Part shown: piece by piece, positions 1 to 7,304 of the stretch
Layout: the number at the start of each line of letters is the position of its first letter
How positions within the stretch are numbered: position 1 is the stretch's first letter
Assembly (NCBI GenBank): GCA_005878835.1
Contig: VBMV01000052.1
Span: forward strand, 1 to 64,000
Source of the DNA: Gammaproteobacteria bacterium
GTDB lineage: Bacteria; Pseudomonadota; Gammaproteobacteria; Steroidobacterales; Steroidobacteraceae
Reading direction: 5' to 3'
DNA: 64,000 nt
Program-made: the position numbers and the translations under genes
The notes under the pieces: model-generated
The model's database searches: none
Told to the model about the DNA's origin: nothing
The model's input: the letters and a program-made list of their open reading frames with translations, nothing else

Positions 1-770
1 ACTGGTTTCTCAAGTACTCTGCGCAGTGATTCTCGTTTCGCGCCGACCTCCGCGCGGATCTGAGGCCACCGGACGTTATGGAGAGCCGACGTCGTACGAA
101 ACTCCTCTAGCGGCACAGCAGCGAGCGGCTCGACGTCGTAGAGTAAGAATACTCGCACCGCCGCGATGTCGCCGGCGATATCAGCAACCCGCTCCAGCAG
201 TTTGAGCCCCGCTCGCTCCGTACGGGTTGCGATTTCGAGGCGAATGAATGCGCGCACAACATCTACCGAGAGCACTGCCTGCGCGACCCCAGCCTCAGTT
301 CGCTTCTCTGGCAGTAGGTGTAAGTTTTGAATGCGGCTATCCAGGACATCGACTGGATGCATGACCCGCAGGTGCCCAATGCCCGGGACTTCCATGTCGA
401 CGGCGCGGCGGACGAGATCTTTCGTCGTCAGACCGACGACTCCCGACAGAAAATCGACCTGTTTCACGCTGCCGTTTTTCAGACGGTGAGTTACTTTGCC
501 CGTCTGCGGTGTCGCGTCGTCGAGGCTGGGGATCCACGTGTTCCAGCCGAGACGCTTTCCCAGGTTCTTTGCAAGAGCAGCGTCGCCGATAAAGTCGGCA
601 TCGGCCGTGACTCCCGAAACGAGATTTGCCGGACGCTTGACCTGCAGGTGGTCGGCCCAGAAAGCCAACGCTTGACCGCCGACGAGAACACCGCGGGGCG
701 AGCAAATGCTGAGGATCGCCTGCACCTCCTGGGGTGTCAGTGGTTCCTCGATATCGCGCCTATTCTTCAT
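1..770 (-). CDS. Nucleotidyltransferase-fold protein, toxin-like, cut by left edge
   Basis: One open frame runs from an ATG at 768-770 to the window edge, at least 256 codons, so the C-terminus is not seen. Residues 27-38 read GVLVGGQALAFW and residues 57-60 DADF. This is the GG...DxD layout of the minimal nucleotidyltransferase fold (AbiEii/DUF6036-like), although the spacing of about 24 residues is longer than usual. The start overlaps the stop of the upstream Phd-like antitoxin gene by 11 bases, so the two are translationally coupled and look like a toxin-antitoxin pair. If so, it would transfer nucleotides to a cellular target such as tRNA and be held off by its partner. That function is inferred from the fold motif and position only. 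A non-toxic housekeeping nucleotidyltransferase is the alternative. Confidence 0.6.
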   Translation of the reverse strand, partial: MKNRRDIEEPLTPQEVQAILSICSPRGVLVGGQALAFWADHLQVKRPANLVSGVTADADFIGDAALAKNLGKRLGWNTWIPSLDDATPQTGKVTHRLKNGSVKQVDFLSGVVGLTTKDLVRRAVDMEVPGIGHLRVMHPVDVLDSRIQNLHLLPEKRTEAGVAQAVLSVDVVRAFIRLEIATRTERAGLKLLERVADIAGDIAAVRVFLLYDVEPLAAVPLEEFRTTSALHNVRWPQIRAEVGAKRESLRRVLEKP

Positions 771-1023
771 CGAAGCCGAGCGGCGGACGGATCATCCGCG
801 CGGCACGAGCTCGCTCAGGCGGGATCATGTGCTTCTCACCCCACCGCATGACACGCGCAGGCTGACCCGCCTCGCCAAGGGCGGCGCTGAGCACACGTGG
901 AGAAAGCACGACGGCTACGAGCCGGCCGTGCTTCATGATATCGACGCGCCCCAATGCCGCGACGTCATCCAAAAGCCCGCCAAAGTTGTTTTTCGCATCA
1001 CTCGCGGATACTTGCTTGCTCAT
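760..1023 (-). CDS. Phd/YefM-family antitoxin
   Basis: 87-residue protein starting at the ATG at 1021-1023; an in-frame TTG six codons upstream is a weaker choice. The N-terminus MSKQVSASDAKNNFGGLLDD is the classic Phd/YefM DNA-binding start (V-x-x-x-[DE]-[AL]-[KR]-x-x-[FL]). It is followed by a predicted strand, VDIMKHGRLVAVVLSP, as in the family. Phd antitoxins bind their own promoter through the N-terminal domain and neutralise the toxin with a flexible C-terminal tail. Here the tail RMIRPPLGFDEE overlaps the start of the downstream nucleotidyltransferase-like gene. Phd proteins usually pair with Doc or RelE/YoeB-type toxins, so this partner is unusual. An inverted repeat lies directly upstream. 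Confidence 0.8.
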   Translation of the reverse strand: MSKQVSASDAKNNFGGLLDDVAALGRVDIMKHGRLVAVVLSPRVLSAALGEAGQPARVMRWGEKHMIPPERARAARMIRPPLGFDEE

Positions 1024-1060
1024 ATTGGCTATTTTAGCCAAAACTACCCAGGGCTCGCAA
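1023..1060 (-). promoter_or_regulatory. Promoter and palindromic operator of the Phd-type module
   Basis: On the minus strand a -35-like TTGCGA (1060-1055) is followed after 18 bases by TAAAAT (1036-1031). The -10 box sits inside the inverted repeat TTGGCT-ATTTT-AGCCAA (1025-1041, six-base perfect arms). The predicted transcription start falls at or next to the ATG at 1023, so the message would be leaderless. Binding of the Phd-like protein to the palindrome would block the -10 region, the usual autoregulation for such modules. The sequence is seen directly; the regulatory role is inferred. Confidence 0.45.
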
Positions 1061-1080
1061 CCCGTTGATTCCTAGAACCT

Positions 1081-1124
1081 TTCGGGACGTAGGAGTCGCA
1101 GGTTCAAATCCTGTCACCCGACCA
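1081..1124 (+). other. 3' half of a tRNA-Pro(CGG): candidate attachment-site scar
   Basis: TTCGGGA at 1081-1087 matches the anticodon loop of tRNA-Pro(CGG). After it come a 3' anticodon stem CGTAG, a five-base variable loop, a T arm with GCAGG / TTCAAAT / CCTGT, and an acceptor 3' strand ending CCCGACCA. The 5' half is missing: the bases before 1081 do not pair with CGTAG, and no D arm is present. The acceptor strand is one C short of the usual CACCCCGACCA. A fragment starting in the anticodon loop and ending at CCA is what tyrosine-recombinase elements leave when they integrate into a tRNA gene. No integrase is visible in this window. Confidence 0.6.
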
Positions 1125-1201
1125 TTGATCTCCAAGGCTTTTTTCCGTCAGGTTACGCCGCGCTTGATCCGCTGCCTGTTCTTGAGCGACTCTTCGAGGC
1201 A

Positions 1202-1465
1202 ATGTCCGATTCATCACCCAAAGCACCCACGGCGTACATGCCGCCGGATCAGCAACCCATCCAACGAATCGTCGGCAGACGGGTTACACCCCCCCCGGGG
1301 ATATTGCCGAGCCCGGAAGCTCGCGCGGCGATGACCGCCAATGCACGCTATGTCAGCCGAGCACCCAAGGGCATCTTCTTTTACAAGAGCCACGACGAAA
1401 TGATCCGCGACCGCGAGCGCTGGACCATCGAAGCTGTGGTGGCCCGGCATTCCAAACGTGCCTGA
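1202..1465 (+). CDS. Small protein of unknown family, upstream partner of a nucleotidyltransferase
   Basis: 87-residue protein that I do not recognise as a named family. The N-terminal half is rich in proline. The C-terminal part, RAPKGIFFYKSHDEMIRDRE, has the charged, helix-prone look of small proteins encoded just ahead of nucleotidyltransferase genes. Its TGA stop overlaps the GTG start of the next gene by eight bases, which implies coupled translation. By position it may be the antitoxin of a two-gene module. No DNA-binding motif is evident. It starts about 80 bases downstream of the tRNA-Pro fragment, so it probably belongs to the same acquired segment. Confidence 0.6.
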   Translation: MSDSSPKAPTAYMPPDQQPIQRIVGRRVTPPPGILPSPEARAAMTANARYVSRAPKGIFFYKSHDEMIRDRERWTIEAVVARHSKRA

Positions 1466-1952
1466 ATACACGCGTCCCGCCACATGGGGGGACGTCAAAA
1501 AGTTGGCTCGTCTGCTCAACGAAGCCGGCGTTCAATACGCGCTCGTCGGCGGCTATGCCATCGCTGCGCATGGCTTCAACCGTTTTTCGGAAGACATCGA
1601 CATCCTGGTCAACCCAGACGCTGACAACTCGCGACGCTGGGTGCTCGCATTGAGTGAATTGCCCGATCATGCGACTCGCGAGCTCGCGGCTGACCCTGAC
1701 GTGTTTGCCAACGACGCTCGATATGCGGTGCGTATCAATGACGAATTTACGATCGACATCATGCCCTCAATTGCCGGCTACACGTGGAAACAGCTGCAAG
1801 GCCATATCGAGACGATCGATCTGGACGGCGTACCCTTGCCGCTACTGAGTCTCGAGGGCCTGTTGCTCACCAAACAAGGCGCGCGACCGAAGGACCAGAT
1901 GGACGCTGCGCTCTTGAGTCGCGCGTTGGCGGAGCTCAAGAATTCGAAATAG
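1458..1952 (+). CDS. Nucleotidyltransferase (MNT/AbiEii-like), putative toxin of a two-gene module
   Basis: 164-residue protein with GTG start. Residues 30-52 contain LVGGYAIAAHG followed by SEDIDILV, a good match to the GG-x(n)-DxD catalytic motif of minimal nucleotidyltransferases. A third acidic strand, FTIDIMPSI, follows near residue 98 as in AbiEii/MenA-like and DUF6036 proteins. The C-terminal LPLLSLEGLLLTKQGARPKD is also typical of this superfamily (the 'SLE.L...K...RPKD' segment). Such enzymes act either as tRNA-modifying toxins or as the antitoxin half of HEPN/MNT pairs. No HEPN gene is adjacent, so the first role is more likely. It overlaps its upstream partner by eight bases. Confidence 0.75.
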   Translation: MPEYTRPATWGDVKKLARLLNEAGVQYALVGGYAIAAHGFNRFSEDIDILVNPDADNSRRWVLALSELPDHATRELAADPDVFANDARYAVRINDEFTIDIMPSIAGYTWKQLQGHIETIDLDGVPLPLLSLEGLLLTKQGARPKDQMDAALLSRALAELKNSK

Positions 1953-1992
1953 CCCGCGCGGATCTGTTTCGGCCAAAAATCACCCCGCCCTC

Positions 1993-2115
1993 GAGCAGCG
2001 AACCTTGCCGCTGGACGGTGCGGTAGCCGATGAATGGGGCCGCATGGTGGCGCGGCACGAGTCGTTGGGGCGGCCGGTTCATGCGATGGATGGGCTCATC
2101 GCAGCCCGCGCGATG
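1993..2115 (+). pseudogene. C-terminal fragment of a VapC-type PIN toxin
   Basis: The frame at 1993-2115 reads [20 protein letters not shown] and then [15 protein letters not shown]. This is the characteristic stretch of VapC/FitB PIN proteins that carries the third catalytic acid (MDGLIAA). There is no PIN N-terminus with its first Asp upstream, and after RAM the frame leaves the family pattern (no 'TRN..DF' ending) and stops at 2154. It is therefore a decayed remnant. It lies between the nucleotidyltransferase module and the intact VapBC pair, which suggests turnover of such modules in this segment. Confidence 0.65.
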
Positions 2116-2156
2116 AGACCTCGTCGTGTTTACATGGCGTATTACAGGGGTTAATA

Positions 2157-2195
2157 TTGACGTATAGACAATATTCTACCTTTATATACTATTGT
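2157..2195 (+). promoter_or_regulatory. AT-rich promoter/operator of vapBC
   Basis: A sharply AT-rich stretch ends right at the VapB start codon. TTGACG (2157-2162) is a good -35 box, and TTTATA (2181-2186) lies 18 bases further on. ACAATA (2168-2173) and TATTGT (2190-2195) form an inverted repeat, and TAGA/TCTA arms flank CAATAT at 2165-2178. The predicted start of transcription is next to the ATG at 2196, so the mRNA would be almost leaderless. VapBC complexes usually repress through such palindromes. Regulatory meaning is inferred. Confidence 0.4.
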
Positions 2196-2447
2196 ATGGC
2201 ACTGAGCATCAAGGATCCTGAGGCGGATCGTCTGGCGCGCGAAGTGGCGAAGGCTACGGGCGAATCCCTGACCACCGCCGTGGTTCAGTCTTTGCGCGAG
2301 CGCCTGGCGCGCGTGCGACGCATGCGCGGACCTCGCCTTAGCGAGGAGCTGTTGAAGATAGGCCGGCGCTGCGCTCGGCTAGCCGTGAAAGACAAGCGAT
2401 CCGCCGATGAGATCATCGGCTATGACGAACACGGGCTGCCTCGCTAG
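2196..2447 (+). CDS. vapB: VapB-family antitoxin (Rv0623-like)
   Basis: 83-residue antitoxin. The N-terminus [20 protein letters not shown], followed by TGESLTTAV, is typical of the Rv0623/PSK transcription-factor-type VapB proteins (ribbon-helix-helix-like dimer). The C-terminal [16 protein letters not shown] is the usual toxin-wrapping tail. It should bind and block the PIN ribonuclease encoded next to it and repress the shared promoter. The toxin gene begins ten bases after this gene's stop if its GTG start is right, or overlaps it if the upstream ATG is used. Confidence 0.85.
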   Translation: MALSIKDPEADRLAREVAKATGESLTTAVVQSLRERLARVRRMRGPRLSEELLKIGRRCARLAVKDKRSADEIIGYDEHGLPR

Positions 2448-2457
2448 CAGAGAGACC

Positions 2458-2850
2458 GTGGTTGTCGACACTTCCGCCTTGATCGCAGTCCTCAGCATGG
2501 AACCGGAATCGGCACGCTTGGCTGCTGCGATGGAAGCGGACGCCAATCGCCTCGTATCGGCGGCGACGGTCGTGGAGGCCGGGCTCGTGATCGAAGCGCG
2601 CTACGGCTCGGCAGGCGGCCGCGAGCTGGACTTGCTCATCGCCAAAGCCAGCCTTTCCATCGAAGCGGTCAGCCCGCAACAAGCCGAGGTCGCTCGGGAG
2701 GCCTGGCGTCGCTATGGCAAGGGGCGACATGCCGCTGGGCTGAATTTTGGCGACTGTTTCAGCTACGCGCTCGCCAGGGTTACGGGTGAGCCGCTGCTTT
2801 TCAAAGGGGATGACTTCACTCACACGGACATCACGCCTGTTGACTATTAA
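2458..2850 (+). CDS. vapC: VapC-type PIN-domain ribonuclease toxin
   Basis: 130-residue PIN protein. I chose the GTG at 2458 because it gives the usual VapC start M-V-V-D-T-S-A-L. An in-frame ATG at 2422 would add twelve residues and overlap vapB. The acidic residues of the PIN active site are visible: the first Asp in VVDTSALIAVL, Glu in ATVVEAGLV, and Asp in LNFGDCFSYALA. The late PLLFKGDDFTHTD motif also fits the family. These toxins cut RNA (tRNA or rRNA) in a Mg-dependent way when VapB is degraded. It closes the accessory segment; the next gene, cysS, is on the other strand and ends 16 bases away. Confidence 0.88.
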   Translation: MVVDTSALIAVLSMEPESARLAAAMEADANRLVSAATVVEAGLVIEARYGSAGGRELDLLIAKASLSIEAVSPQQAEVAREAWRRYGKGRHAAGLNFGDCFSYALARVTGEPLLFKGDDFTHTDITPVDY

Positions 2851-2857
2851 GAAGGTT

Positions 2858-2876
2858 GGCGCGTCCTAGGCGCGCC
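2858..2876 (-). terminator. GC hairpin between vapC and cysS 3' ends
   Basis: GGCGCG and CGCGCC form a perfect six-base stem with a seven-base loop, spanning the cysS stop codon between two convergent genes. On the cysS strand it is followed by AACCTTCTTAA, a poor but T-containing tail. It may act as a weak terminator for cysS; there is no clean T run. Confidence 0.3.
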
Positions 2877-4299
2877 GCCAGGCGGTCTTGCCCCCGGGCT
2901 TGTCCTCGAGCAGTACCCCGGCCGCGGCCAGCTCCTCGCGGATGCGATCCGATTCGGCCCAGTGCTTCGCCCGGCGCGCCGCCGAGCGCGCGGCGATGCG
3001 CGCCTCGATCTCCTCATCGGACAGGCCCGCGCCCCCACCCGCGGCGGCACCCGTCTGGGTCGCGCGCCCGCCGACGCCCGGCTTGGCGAGCCGGAACCAT
3101 TGCGCAGGCTCCACGCCGAGTAGTCCCAGTACGCCACCGAGCGAGCGCAGCTCCGCGGCCAGCTGCGCCGCCCGCGCCACATCGCCCGCGTCGCGCGCCG
3201 AGTTCACCTCGCGGGTGAGGGTCTGCAGCACCGCCAGCGCCTCGGGAGTGTTGAAATCATCGTCCATGCTCTCGAGGAAGCGCGTCGTGTGCGCGGCGGC
3301 CGCGGGCGCCACCGCCGGCAGGTCGCGCAGCGCGGTGTAGAGCCGCCCCAAGGCCGCATCCGCCTGCTCGAGCTGCTCGAGGGAGTAGTTGATCGGGCCG
3401 CGGTAGTGGCTCGAGAGAACGAAGAAGCGCAGCACCTCCGGGTGACGCAGCGCCGGCAGCACCTCGCGCAGGGTAAAGAAGTTGCCGAGCGACTTCGACA
3501 TCTTCTCCTCGTCCACGTTGACGAAGCCGTTGTGTATCCACAGGTTGACGAACGCATCTCCGCTCGCGGCGCAGGACTGCGCGATCTCGTTCTCGTGATG
3601 CGGGAACTTGAGGTCCATGCCGCCGCCGTGAATGTCGAAGTGCGTGCCGAGGAGCGCGGTCGACATGGCGGAGCACTCGATGTGCCAGCCGGGCCGGCCC
3701 GCGCCCCAGGGCGAGTCCCACGCCGGCTCGCCGGGCTTGGCGTGCTTCCACAGGACGAAGTCGAGCGGATCGCGCTTGGCTTCGTCGACCTCGACCCGCG
3801 CACCGGCCCGCAGGTCGGCGAGGCGCTTGCCGGAGAGCCGGCCGTAGCCGGCGAAGCGCGCCACCGCGTACATGACATCCCCGTTGGCGGCCAGGTAGGC
3901 GTAATCCTTTGCCAGCAGCTGCGCCACCATGGCGATGATCTGCGGCACGTATTGCGTGGCGCGCGGCTCATGATCCGGGCGCTCGATGCCGAGCCGCCCG
4001 CAATCCTCGTTCATGGCCGCGATGAAGCGTTCGGTGAGCTTGCCCGTCGGCTCGCCATTCTCGGCGGCGCGCCGGATGATCTTGTCGTCTATGTCGGTGA
4101 TGTTGCGCACGTAGGTGAGGCGGTAGCCGCGATGGCGCAGATAGCGGCTCACGACGTCGAACACGAGCAGCATGCGCGCGTGGCCGATGTGCACGTAGTC
4201 GTACACCGTGAGGCCGCACACGTACATGCGTAAGCTCCCGGGCGTGATGGGCCTGAGCTCCTGCTTCTCGCCGCTGAGGGAGTTGTGGATGCGGATCAT
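2866..4299 (-). CDS. cysS: Cysteinyl-tRNA synthetase
   Basis: 477-residue class I synthetase that attaches cysteine to tRNA-Cys in the cytoplasm. HIGH is at residues 37-40 and KMSKS is in the segment [11 protein letters not shown]. Zinc ligands are visible as Cys28 ([10 protein letters not shown]), the Cys in HIECSAMS, and the His/Glu of HHENEIAQ, which match the E. coli enzyme. The C-terminal anticodon-binding helix bundle is present, with an Ala/Gly-rich insertion ([11 protein letters not shown]) before its last part. The ATG overlaps the gltX stop in an ATGA arrangement, so translation is coupled. Length is normal (E. coli 461). The open frame extends further upstream, but only in the gltX reading region. 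Confidence 0.97.
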   Translation of the reverse strand: MIRIHNSLSGEKQELRPITPGSLRMYVCGLTVYDYVHIGHARMLLVFDVVSRYLRHRGYRLTYVRNITDIDDKIIRRAAENGEPTGKLTERFIAAMNEDCGRLGIERPDHEPRATQYVPQIIAMVAQLLAKDYAYLAANGDVMYAVARFAGYGRLSGKRLADLRAGARVEVDEAKRDPLDFVLWKHAKPGEPAWDSPWGAGRPGWHIECSAMSTALLGTHFDIHGGGMDLKFPHHENEIAQSCAASGDAFVNLWIHNGFVNVDEEKMSKSLGNFFTLREVLPALRHPEVLRFFVLSSHYRGPINYSLEQLEQADAALGRLYTALRDLPAVAPAAAAHTTRFLESMDDDFNTPEALAVLQTLTREVNSARDAGDVARAAQLAAELRSLGGVLGLLGVEPAQWFRLAKPGVGGRATQTGAAAGGGAGLSDEEIEARIAARSAARRAKHWAESDRIREELAAAGVLLEDKPGGKTAWRRA

Positions 4300-5747
4300 G
4301 CGAAACGCGCCAGCCGCTCGCGCGCCTTGCCGGCGGGCATCGCCCGCAGAAGCGGCGCGAGCTCCGGTCCGTGCTCGCGCCCGGTGAGCGCCACGCGCAG
4401 CGGCATGTACAGCGCCGCGCCCTTGCGCCCGGTCGCCGCGCGCACCGCGCCGGCGATGGCCGGCAGATCGTTGCCGCTCGCAGCCGCGGCGGCGGCGGCG
4501 GCGGCGAAGTAGCCCGCGCCGGCCTCGCGCACCACCTGCTCGCCGGCTGCACCCAGGGGCGGCGGCCCGCCGAACACGATATCCACCCACGGCCGCGCGT
4601 CCTCGGGCAACACCACGTTGGGCAGCAGCGCGGCGATGAAGGCCTCGGTGGCGTGCGCGTCGAGCCCCGCGGGCAGGAGCGGGGCGAGCCAGGCGCGCGC
4701 GGCCTGCGGCGAGAGCGCATGCACGGCATCCTTCTGCCACACCAGCAGCTGCTGCTCGTCGAAGCGCGCCGGCGCGCGCCCCAGGTGCGCCACATCGAAT
4801 GCGCGCGCCATCTCCTCGGGACCGAGCAGCCCATGGAGCGGGCTCGAGTGCCCGAGCCGGAACAGGTGATTGGCGAGGGCGAGCGGCTGGTAGCCGCGCT
4901 CGCGATATTCGCGCACGCTCACCGCCGCGTGGCGCTTGGACAGCGGCGCGCCGTCGGCGCCCACGATGAGCGCCACGTGGCCGTAGGCCGGCGCCGCGAG
5001 CCCCAGGGCCGCGAGAATCAGCAGCTGCCGCGGAGTGTTGGTGAGGTGATCCTCGCCACGCAACGCCTGCGTCACTCCCATGCTGGCATCGTCCACCGCG
5101 TTGGAGAAGAAAAAAGCCGCCGAGCCGTCGGCGCGCCGCACCACGAAATCGCCGATGTCATCGGTCGGGAAGCTCTGCGGACCGTGCACGAAGTCCTCGA
5201 ACGTCACGCGCTCCCCGCGCGGCACGCGAAAGCGCAGCGTGGCCGCGAGCCCCTGTGCCTGACGGCGCGCGCGCTCCTCGGGAGTGAGGTCGCGGCAGGC
5301 GCCGGCGTAGCGCGGCGGCTTGCCCGCGGCGAGCTGCGCGCGGCGCGACAGCTCCAGTTCCAGCGCCGTGCAGAAGCACGGGTAGACCATCTGGCGGGCT
5401 TCCAGCACCGCGAACTGCCGCGCGTAGAGGGCGCCGCGCTGCGACTGGCGGTAGGGCCCGCGCTCATCCTCGCGGTCCGGGCCCGCGTCCCAGTCGATGC
5501 CGAGCCAGCGCAGGTCCGCCATGAGCGCGGTGGTGTGCGCCTCGAGGCTGCGCTCGCTGTCGGTGTCCTCGATGCGCAGCAGGAAACGCCCTCCGGCGCG
5601 GCGCGCCAGCAGCAGGTTGAACAGCGCGGTGCGCGCGTTTCCCAGGTGCAGCTCGCCGGTGGGGCTCGGGGCGAAGCGGGTGACCGGCTGCGGCTCCCCG
5701 CCCGGGGGTGACATCGCGCTCGCGCTCATGGGCCCACTCGCGCTCAT
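4296..5747 (-). CDS. gltX: Glutamyl-tRNA synthetase
   Basis: 483-residue class I synthetase charging tRNA-Glu. The HIGH-type motif HLGN is at residues 34-37 inside [20 protein letters not shown], and the KMSKS-type motif is [13 protein letters not shown] run of nine alanines near residue 420, encoded by GCC/GCG triplets, interrupts the C-terminal anticodon-binding domain. This is a low-complexity insertion likely to vary in length. Three in-frame ATGs (codons 1, 7 and 12) precede the conserved region, and the first two lie in a short ATGAGCGCGAG repeat, so the exact start is uncertain by up to eleven codons. Its stop overlaps the cysS start by four bases. Whether this is the only GltX, or one of a GltX1/GltX2 pair, cannot be seen here. 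Confidence 0.95.
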   Translation of the reverse strand: MSASGPMSASAMSPPGGEPQPVTRFAPSPTGELHLGNARTALFNLLLARRAGGRFLLRIEDTDSERSLEAHTTALMADLRWLGIDWDAGPDREDERGPYRQSQRGALYARQFAVLEARQMVYPCFCTALELELSRRAQLAAGKPPRYAGACRDLTPEERARRQAQGLAATLRFRVPRGERVTFEDFVHGPQSFPTDDIGDFVVRRADGSAAFFFSNAVDDASMGVTQALRGEDHLTNTPRQLLILAALGLAAPAYGHVALIVGADGAPLSKRHAAVSVREYRERGYQPLALANHLFRLGHSSPLHGLLGPEEMARAFDVAHLGRAPARFDEQQLLVWQKDAVHALSPQAARAWLAPLLPAGLDAHATEAFIAALLPNVVLPEDARPWVDIVFGGPPPLGAAGEQVVREAGAGYFAAAAAAAAASGNDLPAIAGAVRAATGRKGAALYMPLRVALTGREHGPELAPLLRAMPAGKARERLARFA

Positions 5748-5849
5748 TGGCCCATGTTACGGGAAACGCGGGAATCTCAACAAAGCGCCGCGCCCCTGGC
5801 GCCTGCTATAGAATCCGCGGCCGGCGCGTGTCCAACCACGGAGGATTCG

Positions 5850-6515
5850 ATGTCCATTCAGCCCCGCACCCGCAGCGGCGTCCTCGCAACGCTGCTGCTC
5901 ACCGTCGTGCTGCCGCACGGCGAGGCGCGCGCCGAGGAGCCGAATCCGCAGGTGAAGGTCACGACCAATATGGGCGAGTTCGTCATCGAAGTGCGCCAGG
6001 ACCGCTCCCCCCTCACCGCGGCGAACTTCCTGCGTTACGTGCGCGAGGGCTTCTACTCCGGCACCCTGATCCACCGCGTGGTGGCGAACTTCGTCATCCA
6101 GGGCGGCGGGCACGATGCCGCGAGCTACGCTCTCAAGGCGACGCACGAAAACGTCGTCAACGAGTCCGGCAACGGCCTGCAGAACAAGCGCGGCGCCGTC
6201 GGTCTGGCGCGCGGGGAGGCGCCGCACTCCGGCAACGCACAGTTCTACGTCGACCTGGTCGACAATCCGGATCTGGACCCGGTGCCGACCCGCTGGGGCT
6301 ATACGGTCTTCGGCCGCATCCTGCAGGGGCTGGACGTCATCGATCACATCGGCGAGACGCCCACCGGCGCAGCCGGGCCCTTCAAGTCGGATGCGCCGCT
6401 GAAGCCGGTCATCATCGAGAAGATGGAGATCGTCGCCGCCGGCGCCACCCGCGCGGCTCCGGAGCTCACCCCGGTGCTCCCGCCGCGGCAGGACACGATC
6501 CTCTCGCCGAAGTAG
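5850..6515 (+). CDS. Periplasmic peptidyl-prolyl cis-trans isomerase, cyclophilin type
   Basis: 221-residue protein. GGAGG at 5840-5844 stands five bases before the ATG at 5850, which fixes the start. Residues 1 to about 27 form a signal peptide (LATLLLTVVLPHGEARAEEP), so it is exported. The cyclophilin core follows: NFLRYVREGFYSGTLIHRVV, FVIQGGG, NAQFYVDLVDN and WGYTVFGRILQGLDVID, matching PpiA. It speeds proline isomerisation during folding of envelope proteins. A proline-rich tail follows the fold. The next gene, lpxH, starts five bases after its stop, so they are probably co-transcribed. gltX-cysS is divergent. Confidence 0.93.
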   Translation: MSIQPRTRSGVLATLLLTVVLPHGEARAEEPNPQVKVTTNMGEFVIEVRQDRSPLTAANFLRYVREGFYSGTLIHRVVANFVIQGGGHDAASYALKATHENVVNESGNGLQNKRGAVGLARGEAPHSGNAQFYVDLVDNPDLDPVPTRWGYTVFGRILQGLDVIDHIGETPTGAAGPFKSDAPLKPVIIEKMEIVAAGATRAAPELTPVLPPRQDTILSPK

Positions 6516-6520
6516 CGCAC

Positions 6521-7249
6521 ATGGCGCGCCTGTTCGTCTCGGACGTGCATCTGGATGCCGGCGCGCCCGAGGCCACCGAGCAGTTCCTCGCCTTTCTCGC
6601 CACCGAGGCCGCCGCCGCCGAGGCGCTCTACATCCTCGGCGACCTGTTCGAGGCGTGGGTGGGCGATGACGACCCGGACCCGCAGAAAGACCGCGTGTGC
6701 CGCGCACTGCGCGCCCTGACCCGGCGCGGTGTCGCCTGCTTCGCGCTGCACGGCAACCGCGACTTCCTGCTCGGTGAGGGTTTCTGCGAGCGCAGTGGCT
6801 GCCGCCTGCTCACCGATCCGGTGGTGGCGCAGTTCGATGGCGAGCAGGTGTTGCTCACGCACGGCGATGCGCTGTGCACCGACGATCGTCCCTATCAGGA
6901 GTTGCGCAGCCTGGTGCGCAGCGGCGACTGGCAGCAGCGCTTCCTCGCCCTGCCGCGCGCGCACCGCGAGCTGCTGGCGGATGAGGCGCGCGCCGGCAGC
7001 CGGCGGCACACCGCGCGCACGGTACCCTACATCATGGACGTGAATGCCGCCGCGGTGGCCGCGGCGTTTCGGGCCGCCCGGGTGCGGCGCATGATCCACG
7101 GCCACACGCACCGCCCGGGCGTGCATGACATCCAGACCGAGGGCGGTCCGGCACAGCGCATCGTGCTCGGCGCCTGGTACGAGCAGGGGAGCTACCTGAG
7201 CTGCGAGCGCGGCAGGTACCAGCTGCGCGAGCTGCCGCGCCCGCGGTGA
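6521..7249 (+). CDS. lpxH: UDP-2,3-diacylglucosamine diphosphatase
   Basis: 242-residue calcineurin-like phosphoesterase that cleaves UDP-2,3-diacylglucosamine to lipid X and UMP in lipid A synthesis at the inner membrane. All expected metal ligands are present at the E. coli positions: Asp8 and His10 (SDVHLD), Asp41 (ILGDLFEAW), Asn79 (LHGNRDF), the His of THGDAL, and the pair in HGHTHRP near residue 190. It follows the cyclophilin gene with a five-base gap, the same pairing seen in many gammaproteobacteria (ppi-lpxH). The Asp/Asn/His set is complete, so it should be active. Confidence 0.97.
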   Translation: MARLFVSDVHLDAGAPEATEQFLAFLATEAAAAEALYILGDLFEAWVGDDDPDPQKDRVCRALRALTRRGVACFALHGNRDFLLGEGFCERSGCRLLTDPVVAQFDGEQVLLTHGDALCTDDRPYQELRSLVRSGDWQQRFLALPRAHRELLADEARAGSRRHTARTVPYIMDVNAAAVAAAFRAARVRRMIHGHTHRPGVHDIQTEGGPAQRIVLGAWYEQGSYLSCERGRYQLRELPRPR

Positions 7250-7280
7250 GCGGCTTGCGCCGGCGGTGAGCGGCTTGCGC
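7244..7280. repeat. Short tandem duplication at the 3' end of lpxH
   Basis: CGGTGAGCGGCTTGCGC occurs at 7244-7260 and again at 7264-7280, a 20-base period that duplicates the lpxH stop region. It looks like a recent slippage duplication in the space between convergent genes. Confidence 0.7.
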
Positions 7281-7304
7281 CCGCGCATTCCGCGCGCGGC
7301 GCGC

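Noticed and set aside
327-851. Plus-strand frame of 174 codons at the left edge
   Set aside because: It lies opposite the nucleotidyltransferase-like gene, which has family motifs and couples to the Phd-like gene; the plus frame shows none.
1024-1041. Longer start for the Phd-like antitoxin at a TTG
   Set aside because: It would begin inside the inverted repeat and -10 box; the ATG at 1023 fits the Phd N-terminus MSKQVSASDAK.
5754-5849. Upstream in-frame start for the cyclophilin gene
   Set aside because: It would place 32 extra residues before a clean signal peptide, while GGAGG stands five bases before the ATG at 5850.
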